From: an uncultured Eubacteriales bacterium
Lineage (GTDB): Bacteria; Bacillota; Clostridia; UBA1381; UBA9506
Length of the DNA stretch: 11,333 bases
NCBI GenBank assembly: GCA_902478395.1
Contig: CABSKZ010000066.1
Span: 1-11,333 of the forward strand
Direction of reading: 5' to 3'
Shown: in pieces, positions 6,861 through 11,333 of the stretch
Layout of the letters: every line of letters begins with the position of its first letter
Position numbering within the stretch: position 1 is the stretch's first letter
Position numbers and translations under genes: made by a program
Notes under the pieces: generated by a model
What the model was told of the DNA's origin: nothing
Seen by the model: the letters and a program-made list of their open reading frames with translations, nothing else
Databases searched by the model: none

Positions 6861-7119
6861 TCCCGACCGCGCATGGTAGCCTCTCCGGCACGCAGCGCCA
6901 ACAGCGGTTCTAACTGGCAGCGGCAGTAAAATGCACCGGCCATTTCTCGTTGGCTTCTTCTTTGTCGATAACTTTCCCGTCCGCATCTCAACACTCCTGG
7001 CACGTTTTGGGGTCCTTCCGCGTCACCCATTGTATCCATTTCTTGCTCTTTCTGAACTTTTCTTTTATCATATCAAAAAATTCTTTCTGGTTCAAGCCCT
7101 GCACCTCTCTTTTGCTCAT
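6783..7119 (-). pseudogene. MuF-type C-terminal fragment, N-terminal part of decayed toxin
   Basis: From ATG 7119 (or, with better upstream GAGG, a TTG at 7095) the frame reads FFDMIKEKFRKSKKWIQWV, TRKDPKTCQEC, then a TGA at 6988-6990, then DADGKVIDKEEANEKWPVH. A 1-nt loss in a T4 run (6928-6931) must be undone to read FYCRCQLEPLLALRAGEAT. The resulting pattern, CxxC ... DGK ... PVHxxCRC, is the Cys/His motif at the C-terminal end of phage Mu F-like minor head proteins. Those are known in temperate phages as carriers of C-terminal toxin domains. The TGA is one transition away from CGA (Arg). The classical MuF body is missing, so this is a truncated carrier or a stand-alone toxin with a short N-terminal part. 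It lies in the tail region, not beside portal and capsid genes where MuF proteins usually sit. Confidence 0.7.
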
Positions 7120-7208
7120 AAAAAATCATATTTAAGAACCCCGTCCCGCCCGCGTCTGCGGAGGTTCTATGCACTCCGCCGTTCCGCGAAAGCCCTTCAA
7201 ACGGCGTC

Positions 7209-7239
7209 AAAAAAACGGCGGTTTGTAAAACCGCCGTTT
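7209..7239 (-). terminator. Strong rho-independent terminator after the Gp15 gene
   Basis: A perfect 12-bp hairpin, AAACGGCGGTTT and AAACCGCCGTTT with a 3-nt loop (TAC), followed on the minus strand by a further TTTT. It starts 24 nt after the Gp15 stop codon. There is no T-run on the plus-strand exit side, so it acts on minus-strand transcripts, the direction of the tail operon. Confidence 0.92.
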
Positions 7240-7262
7240 CCTGTCTGTTTTCGTTCTGCCGC

Positions 7263-7862
7263 TCACAGCACGCCGCTCAAATCGCCGCCGTTTAAAAGTG
7301 CCTCTTCAATCTGTGAAAGCTTTTCCCGCTCATTTTCAGGCTTTGGCAGGGCATAGCGCCGTTTCATCTTCCGGTAGAAATCCTTTTGCCCTTTGTCCTT
7401 AATTTCCGCCAGATTCACCGAACGGTACTCCATAATTTTCACAATCATGTTCTCCCCGCCGAGGCTTTTGAACAGCGCCTTAAACTGCCACCAGTGAAGT
7501 TTCGCCGTCTGCAAATCGATTCCATACTGTGCCCAGAAGGCGCTGTAAATGTAGTCCGCGTCATGCGCAAAGCTGTATATCGCCTCGTGCGGCGCGGCTT
7601 TTTCCGCCCCGGCCTGCTCTGTGCTTTCCGGCGCGCCCGCATAAAAATTCTGTATCGCCGCCATGGTTTCCTGAAGCGTCGGCGGAATTTTTCCCGCCCC
7701 AAACACCAGTTCCAGCATGGAGGCGACCTTGCCGGCCATGTCCATTTGGTCGTCTAAGGCCAGCAGTTCGAACCGGATCCAGGTCTGAAAGTCCGTTCGG
7801 ATGGGATATTCCCGCCCCGCCACAACGATTCCATCTGGCAGGCGGTCGGTCAGAATGTTCAT
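7263..7862 (-). CDS. Bacteriophage Gp15 family protein, tail assembly chaperone position
   Basis: A 199-residue protein of the Phage_Gp15 family. MNILTDRLPDGIVVAGREYP with IRTDFQTWIRFE is the typical opening. AIYSFAHDADYIYSAFWAQYGIDL and LHWWQFKALFKSL are the family's conserved middle, and IMEYRSVNLAEIK with FYRKMKRRYALP its end. The Gp15 gene normally sits just before the tape measure gene and, with the gene upstream, takes the place of the lambda G/GT chaperone pair. The ATG overlaps the upstream stop as ATGA and has no recognisable ribosome binding site (the upstream bases are a C/G-rich stretch and A6), so it depends on coupled translation or frameshifting from the upstream gene. A strong terminator follows. 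Confidence 0.92.
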   Translation of the reverse strand: MNILTDRLPDGIVVAGREYPIRTDFQTWIRFELLALDDQMDMAGKVASMLELVFGAGKIPPTLQETMAAIQNFYAGAPESTEQAGAEKAAPHEAIYSFAHDADYIYSAFWAQYGIDLQTAKLHWWQFKALFKSLGGENMIVKIMEYRSVNLAEIKDKGQKDFYRKMKRRYALPKPENEREKLSQIEEALLNGGDLSGVL

Positions 7863-8242
7863 TTTTTCGCCGTTTTGCGCGGCGCACGCTGTTTGGTGAC
7901 GCTCTTGGACAGCTTCGCATCCAGTACGGATTTCTGCGCGTCAATCTGGGCAAGCGCCTCTTCAAACGCGCTGATGCAGCGAATGAGGTTTACCCGCTCG
8001 CCGAATATTTTTTTGTCCGTTCCCTCGCCGAATACGCTGTTGAAGAACCCAAAGACCGATTTGCACTGCCTCCGTATCGCCTCAGAGCCTTTCATGCTCC
8101 CCTCCGCGCTCTGTTTCTCCGCGTCCTTCGCTTCTTTGGCGACCTGTTCCACCGCGTTTTCAAACCGCTCCGCATTCTCCGCGTCAAAGATGTCGAATTC
8201 CAGCTCGACCCCGCCAACGCAAATTACGTTGTTTTCATCCAT
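7859..8242 (-). CDS. DUF6673-like protein, probable tail assembly chaperone
   Basis: A 127-residue acidic/basic helical protein. The N-terminal VGGVELEFDIFDAENAERFE and the central EAIRRQCKSVFGFFNSVFGEG with KIFGERVNLIRCISAFEEAL fit the small phage proteins classed as DUF6673. They lie between the major tail protein and Gp15. The C-terminus is very basic (KQRAPRKTAKK). The position is that of lambda gpG, a chaperone that coats the tape measure protein. AGGAGG lies 8 nt before the ATG at 8242. The stop overlaps the Gp15 start as ATGA, directly after an A6 run. The family name is from recall; the chaperone role is inferred from synteny. Confidence 0.78.
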   Translation of the reverse strand: MDENNVICVGGVELEFDIFDAENAERFENAVEQVAKEAKDAEKQSAEGSMKGSEAIRRQCKSVFGFFNSVFGEGTDKKIFGERVNLIRCISAFEEALAQIDAQKSVLDAKLSKSVTKQRAPRKTAKK

Positions 8243-8254
8243 ACCAAACGCCTC

Positions 8255-8758
8255 CTATTCCACAGAACCCGCTTCTGTAAATGTTTTTGTCGTTGTGTTG
8301 AACTCGCCTTCCACAAAATCGCCCACCGCGTTTAGGTTGCCGCTCACGGTAATCGCCTCGCCGCCTTCTCCCGAAATGGAAGATACCTCAACCGAAACGC
8401 GGAACTTCCGCGCCTTAAAGGTGTTTTCCTTGCTCGCGACCGGCTCAAACAGTTCGACGCGGACGTAATCCTTTTCCGCAGCCGCTCCCGTCAGCTGATT
8501 TCTGCCGACCTCGTACAGGCTCATAACCGCCTTTTCCGATTTAATCAGTTCCGAATCGAACGGGAATGTCGTCTCGTACGATTTCACGGTCGAAGACGCC
8601 GATTTGTCGTTGATGTAGATGGAGCTTTCCGACTGCGCCGAAGGCTCCTCGTCCAATGTGGTGAAGCCCGCGCCGCACAGCTCATAGGCCGCAGTGCCGC
8701 TGACGCCCGTGTCCAAATAGTCCGCCACCTGATACCGCATTACTTTTTCACTTGCCAT
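8255..8758 (-). CDS. Major tail (tube) protein
   Basis: A 167-residue protein. MRYQVADYLDTGVSGTAAYE, GAGFTTLDEEP, SIYINDKSASSTVKSYET and FPFDSELIKSEKAV are conserved in the siphophage major tail protein family of Firmicutes. The C-terminal part (FRVSVEVSSISGEGGEAITV, SGNLNAVGDFVEGEF) is the usual beta-rich end. It should assemble as stacked hexameric rings around the tape measure protein. AGGAGAG lies just before the ATG, inside the end of the upstream gene, and the two genes are 1 nt apart. Length is normal. Confidence 0.93.
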   Translation of the reverse strand: MASEKVMRYQVADYLDTGVSGTAAYELCGAGFTTLDEEPSAQSESSIYINDKSASSTVKSYETTFPFDSELIKSEKAVMSLYEVGRNQLTGAAAEKDYVRVELFEPVASKENTFKARKFRVSVEVSSISGEGGEAITVSGNLNAVGDFVEGEFNTTTKTFTEAGSVE

Positions 8759-8759
8759 G

Positions 8760-9185
8760 TTACATCTCTCCTTTTTGATGATAAATTAACCTGCATTGTA
8801 TTTGATATTGCGCGCTGTCCGTCCCGCTCCGGTAGAGGTAGCCGGAGGACAGCGCCTCAATCCGCTCCGCTGTTTTGCCGCCGGACATCGCCGGCAGATT
8901 GCCCTTTCGCGTCTGCTCGCCGAGCCACGCCGCGAAGTCTTCATAAAACCCGTTGTTTTCCAAATTCTGCACGACCTCCGGCCCGTAGGCCTCGCAGCTT
9001 GTGAACACAAACTCGCACTGCCGCTCGCTGTCTCCGTTCACATACTGCGTCAGCACCTGCGCCGCCGGCACCGCGTCTATCGAATATTCCCCCGGCGCCG
9101 CGCCGAGGTAGTCCACCCGAATCCACCCGTCCGCCAGCGGCGGATAGGTGTAAATAAAGTTTCGTATGCTTTCTAATATTGTCAT
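8760..9185 (-). CDS. Minor capsid protein (Minor_capsid_3-like), tail terminator position
   Basis: A 141-residue protein beginning MTILESIRNFIYTYPPLADG. Conserved features are VDYLGAAPGEYSIDAVP, QCEFVFTSCEAYGPEVVQN, ENNGFYEDFAAWLGEQTRKG and the ending YQIQCRLIYHQK, which match the Minor_capsid_3 type family. Its place just before the major tail protein suggests a tail-terminator or tail-completion role (inference). I chose the ATG at 9185 because GGAG lies 7 nt upstream. The ATG 12 codons further upstream (9221) has no such site. Old annotations sometimes mislabel relatives as chloramphenicol resistance proteins; nothing here supports that. Confidence 0.85.
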   Translation of the reverse strand: MTILESIRNFIYTYPPLADGWIRVDYLGAAPGEYSIDAVPAAQVLTQYVNGDSERQCEFVFTSCEAYGPEVVQNLENNGFYEDFAAWLGEQTRKGNLPAMSGGKTAERIEALSSGYLYRSGTDSAQYQIQCRLIYHQKGEM

Positions 9186-9411
9186 CGTCTCACTCCATCC
9201 CGCCGGCTTTGCAGCCCGCATTTTGGAACCGGCCCGCCGTTTGCAAGCAACCTCCGGCGCTGTTTGCCAACCGTTTGCCGCCGTTTACCTGCACGATGTC
9301 TGCCGCACATGCTCTGCCATTTCCGGTTCATATCGTTTTTCCGGCAGGCCGCCCGTACAAGCCCGCGCCGCTTTGCCCCGTCCGCCGGATAACCGCTCCC
9401 TCCAAAGGGGC
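9186..9411. other. Gap between two minor capsid genes, no recognised gene
   Basis: These 226 nt interrupt an otherwise compact run of genes. A minus-strand ORF from ATG 9331 to TGA 9182 would give a 49-residue Arg/Lys-rich peptide (MNRKWQSMCGRHRAGKRRQT at its start). Its ATG overlaps a TGA and its TGA overlaps the next gene's ATG, so coupling is possible. Other frames hold protein-like pieces such as PEKRYEPEMAEHVRQ and DIVQVNGGKRLANSAG in different frames, which could be a decayed small gene. None is recognised and the gap may be non-coding. Confidence 0.3.
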
Positions 9412-9759
9412 CTACCGCGGCTGTTTCGCAGTACCGCCCGCCTCCTTTGCTACAGACCGGACGATTTCTCTTCCCCTGTCGAGCCACATGCGCTGTGTCC
9501 AATAGGGGCCCTGCACCGGCGAGCGGCCTCCGTCCTTTGCATAATATGCATCCGCGGCATACGGCGCGGTGTAGGAAACGGCATCCGCCTCCACCCGCAC
9601 GCTGTCCGCCAGACTGCCGGTTTTCTGGGGGATATACGGCTCCGAAAGCCGCGCCACCTCCTCCGCCAACAGCCTTTGGCATCTGCCGCCCGGCTCCAGC
9701 CCCCGTTTTTTCAGGATTTTAGAGGCCGCGCCCAGCTTCACGCTGACCTTTGCGCTCAT
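9412..9759 (-). CDS. Minor capsid protein (Minor_capsid_2 / gp10-like)
   Basis: A 115-residue protein from MSAKVSVKLGAASKILKKRG. The middle has EEVARLSEPYIPQKTGSLADS and the C-terminal part YAADAYYAKDGGRSPVQGPYW and TQRMWLDRGREIVRSVAKEA. The pattern PYIPQKTGSLADS followed by a Tyr-rich segment and RMW is typical of the minor capsid / HK97 gp10-like neck proteins. I prefer the ATG at 9759 over one 16 codons upstream (9807). The ATG at 9759 overlaps the stop of the upstream gene as ATGA and has GGGAGG about 10 nt upstream. It likely acts in head-tail joining; placement between the DUF6751 gene and the next minor capsid gene agrees. Confidence 0.83.
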   Translation of the reverse strand: MSAKVSVKLGAASKILKKRGLEPGGRCQRLLAEEVARLSEPYIPQKTGSLADSVRVEADAVSYTAPYAADAYYAKDGGRSPVQGPYWTQRMWLDRGREIVRSVAKEAGGTAKQPR

Positions 9760-10145
9760 CCGCACCCGACCTCCCAGTGCCGCATGTCCGGGCTGCCATA
9801 GTCGCAAATGTCCACGCCCGTAATGGTCAGCGCGCTGTCAAACTGCTTCGAAAGCTCAGCCATTGTGCCGGAAAACGCGATTTCTCCCTTCGCAATCCGG
9901 TCGCCCGGACGCAGGGTGAAGCCTTCCGGCGCGTTTTTTTCCCATTCCACCGGCGGACGGTAGCCGTCCCGAAATGGAATCAGCACCGTTGCGGCGTCCG
10001 CGTTGTTCAGGCCCCCTGTCACCACATTCGCGGCCCTGGTTTCATCCCAAAACACGCCGCGCAGCACCGTTCGTTTATACTTTTCCACGTGCTCCGTTTT
10101 GTCCAGATACCGGTTGAACACTGTGCAGTCCGCATTCGTCACCAT
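9756..10145 (-). CDS. DUF6751-like phage protein, head closure position
   Basis: A 129-residue protein starting MVTNADCTVFNRYLDKTEHV. EKYKRTVLRGVFWDETRAANV, ATVLIPF, a GDRIAKGEI segment and the ending ALTITGVDICDYGSPDMRHW fit the small phage proteins classed as DUF6751. They occur between connector and minor capsid genes in Clostridia prophages. By position it is a head completion or stopper protein (inference). A G-rich stretch (GGGGGGTAG) lies before the ATG and overlaps the end of the upstream gene, whose stop is only 1 nt away. Function is not established for the family. Confidence 0.8.
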   Translation of the reverse strand: MVTNADCTVFNRYLDKTEHVEKYKRTVLRGVFWDETRAANVVTGGLNNADAATVLIPFRDGYRPPVEWEKNAPEGFTLRPGDRIAKGEIAFSGTMAELSKQFDSALTITGVDICDYGSPDMRHWEVGCG

Positions 10146-10146
10146 G

Positions 10147-10485
10147 CTAATCTACCCCCCTGTAGAGTGCGCCGCTGGAGGCGAGATATTTGCTGGTTAT
10201 CAGGGAAAGCCGCTGCCCCTCCGTCAGCTCCGGCCCGCGGAAGGTACGCGAATAGCGCCCCGCCGTCTCGCTGGATATTTCCCCCGTCTCGCCGCTGTAG
10301 TACGCCTCCGCCAGCTCGCAGACGCAGCAATTCACCGCGTCCGGCTCCGCGCCGTCCAAAGCGCCTCCCGCCGCATAGGCAAGATATGCCCAAGCCCGCG
10401 CCGAAAGCCGGTTGAATGCCTCCGCGGAGGGAATGAGCACCCCCAGGTAGACCTGTGTATAATATTCGTAACTGATATCCTCCAT
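10147..10485 (-). CDS. Head-tail connector protein (gp6-like)
   Basis: A 112-residue helical protein starting MEDISYEYYTQVYLGVLIPS. AFNRLSARAWAYLAYAAGG, DAVNCCVCELAEAYY and the C-terminal LSLITSKYLASSGALYRGVD give the usual pattern of the gp6-like connector family, which forms the ring below the portal. An upstream in-frame ATG (10641) would add 52 residues that overlap another small ORF and do not look like the family. I chose 10485 because AGGAGG lies 9 nt upstream and the length is then normal. It lies two genes after the major capsid protein, as expected. Confidence 0.85.
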   Translation of the reverse strand: MEDISYEYYTQVYLGVLIPSAEAFNRLSARAWAYLAYAAGGALDGAEPDAVNCCVCELAEAYYSGETGEISSETAGRYSRTFRGPELTEGQRLSLITSKYLASSGALYRGVD

Positions 10486-10499
10486 ATGAAAGCGCCTCC

Positions 10500-10595
10500 T
10501 CACTTCGCGTCCGGCTTCGGCGGCTTCTGTTTCGGCCCTTTCACCGGTTCCTTCCGCGTTTTTTTCGGCGGCGCCAGCCCAATTGTTCTGGCCAT
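10500..10595 (-). CDS. Small Lys/Pro-rich protein downstream of major capsid gene
   Basis: A 31-residue frame from ATG 10595 to TGA 10500: MARTIGLAPPKKTRK at the start and PKQKPPKPDAK at the end. Twelve residues are Lys or Arg and eight are Pro. The upstream GGAAAGG (about 10 nt away) is a fair ribosome binding site, and the TGA overlaps the AGGAGG of the connector gene, as in coupled operon genes. I have a general memory of short basic, Pro/Lys-rich proteins in this place in Clostridia prophages, but assign no function. The 125 nt between this ORF and the capsid stop hold only weak G/C-rich hairpins. Confidence 0.5.
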   Translation of the reverse strand: MARTIGLAPPKKTRKEPVKGPKQKPPKPDAK

Positions 10596-10720
10596 ACGCC
10601 CATCGCCTTTCCGCCCACAAAACTTTCCGGCAATCCCCCAACGCCTTACCGTGGGCAAATAAGGCGCGTCGCGGGCGCTTGCCGCAGTTGTCTATGCCGC
10701 TTGTGCACGGCTTGCTTTTT

Positions 10721-11333
10721 CTACGCCTTCGCGCTCAGGTAAATCCCCGCGGCCTTGTTTTCGTAGACGTCGTTCAGCCCGTAAATGCGGTAGCCAAATT
10801 TGTAAGCGTCCGCGTCCGGATTGGCGTCCGGCAGGATGACCTTCGGCGCCTGGTGCTTGGTAATTTGCAGCAGCGCGGGTTTATGGATAACCATAAAGTT
10901 GATGTCCTTCCCCGCTTCGGCCTTCGCGTATCCGCCGTCTGTTTCGCCTGTGGTTTTGCCGTCCTTCAAATCGATTGCGGTGTAGAAACGCCCCTGCGGA
11001 ACGGTAACCACCGCCGCGAAACGGTTCAGCACCTCTTTGGAGGTGGTCGTGTCCACCGCGTCGATTAAGTCGAGCAACGTCGGCGTGAGGAACAGGTAAC
11101 GCTCCTCTTCCGGAACCTCGTCCTCATCCATGGTCGATTTTGCCGTACGCAGCGCCTTCAGCACGTCCCCGCCAGTCGCGTAGGTGGCGGCTGTGGCTTT
11201 GGAAATACCGGTGGTTCCCGCATATTGCGCAAACCGCACCGCATCGATTTCCGGCACCACCTTTGCGCGGATGAATTCGCCCGCCAGCGTGCCGAACGCG
11301 ACGCCCGCAGTCTCTTCGTCGTCCATGGCGTCC
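10721..11333 (-). CDS. Major capsid protein, C-terminal part (5' end outside window)
   Basis: The frame is open through the right edge (Asp-Ala precede the first visible Met, so the ATG at 11326 is internal). The 203 or so visible residues include EFIRAKVVPEIDAVRFAQYA, VLKALRTAKSTMDEDEVPEE, RYLFLTPTLLDLIDAVD, RFAAVVTVPQGRFYTAIDL and KDINFMVIHKPALLQITKHQ. The end is AYKFGYRIYGLNDVYENK. This matches the A-domain and C-terminus of HK97-fold major capsid proteins common in Clostridia prophages. It is the structural shell subunit. The connector and neck genes that follow agree. The missing part would contain the N-arm and E-loop. Confidence 0.9.
   Translation of the reverse strand, partial: DAMDDEETAGVAFGTLAGEFIRAKVVPEIDAVRFAQYAGTTGISKATAATYATGGDVLKALRTAKSTMDEDEVPEEERYLFLTPTLLDLIDAVDTTTSKEVLNRFAAVVTVPQGRFYTAIDLKDGKTTGETDGGYAKAEAGKDINFMVIHKPALLQITKHQAPKVILPDANPDADAYKFGYRIYGLNDVYENKAAGIYLSAKA

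Noticed and set aside
6764..7039. Minus-strand frame of 91 residues in the toxin remnant
   Set aside because: Not a gene of its own. It starts out of frame with the MuF part and enters the correct frame only after the T4-run shift, where it supplies the CRC motif used in the pseudogene call.
7529..8335. Plus-strand open frame of 268 residues
   Set aside because: It lies antisense to Gp15, DUF6673 and part of the tail protein gene. Its translation is Arg/Pro/Phe-rich, and it has no ribosome binding site or recognisable domain.
9182..9682. Minus-strand frame of 166 residues overlapping the minor capsid gene
   Set aside because: Its first part is an out-of-frame shadow of the Minor_capsid_2-type gene. 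Only the last 49 residues lie in the gap and are reported as a weak possibility.
9166..10415. Plus-strand frames of 211 and 221 residues
   Set aside because: Antisense to the connector and minor capsid genes, with Arg/Pro/His-rich composition and no domain or ribosome binding evidence.
1..11333. tRNA, rRNA, CRISPR arrays, transposase genes, integrase or attachment sites
   Set aside because: None seen on either strand. The window covers only structural and cargo genes of the phage.

Overview
The window is a block of tailed-phage (siphovirus-type) structural genes, all read on the minus strand, most likely from a prophage in a Gram-positive anaerobe of the Clostridia (Oscillospiraceae-like). 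The grounds are strong AGGAGG-type ribosome binding sites, a sigma-A-type promoter, and the families present: Gp15, DUF6751, DUF6673, ReqiPepy6 Gp37-like, DUF5067 and a MuF/barnase toxin. Organism assignment is inference from family and composition only. Phage gene order runs from the right edge to the left edge, and both edges cut a gene.

Right part (11333 to 7263), head end and tail core: C-terminal two thirds or so of an HK97-type major capsid protein (5' end outside the window), a 31-residue Lys/Pro-rich ORF, head-tail connector, DUF6751 protein, two minor capsid/neck proteins, major tail (tube) protein, and a pair of tail assembly chaperones (DUF6673 and Gp15). The genes are tightly packed, with several ATGA stop/start overlaps, as in one late operon. 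One 226-nt gap (9186-9411) holds no gene I recognise.

Middle part (about 7239 to 4200), a non-structural cargo island between the Gp15 chaperone and the tape measure gene, which are normally close neighbours. A strong minus-strand terminator follows Gp15. Next comes a decayed toxin gene: a MuF-type C-terminal Cys/His motif, then a barnase-type ribonuclease with its catalytic residues still visible but broken by stops and frameshifts. A barstar-family immunity gene with an intact reading frame follows directly. Then come a near-consensus promoter with a palindrome at its predicted transcript start, a secreted DUF5067-type protein, a lipoprotein, and a second terminator. The promoter-two genes-terminator unit has the structure of a phage moron.

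Left part (4166 to 1), tail completion: tape measure protein (962 aa), distal tail protein Dit, and the N-terminal part of a ReqiPepy6 Gp37-like tail-tip protein running off the window. The most interesting signal is the cargo island: a ruined polymorphic toxin whose immunity gene survives, and two exported proteins under their own promoter, placed where they interrupt the tail operon.
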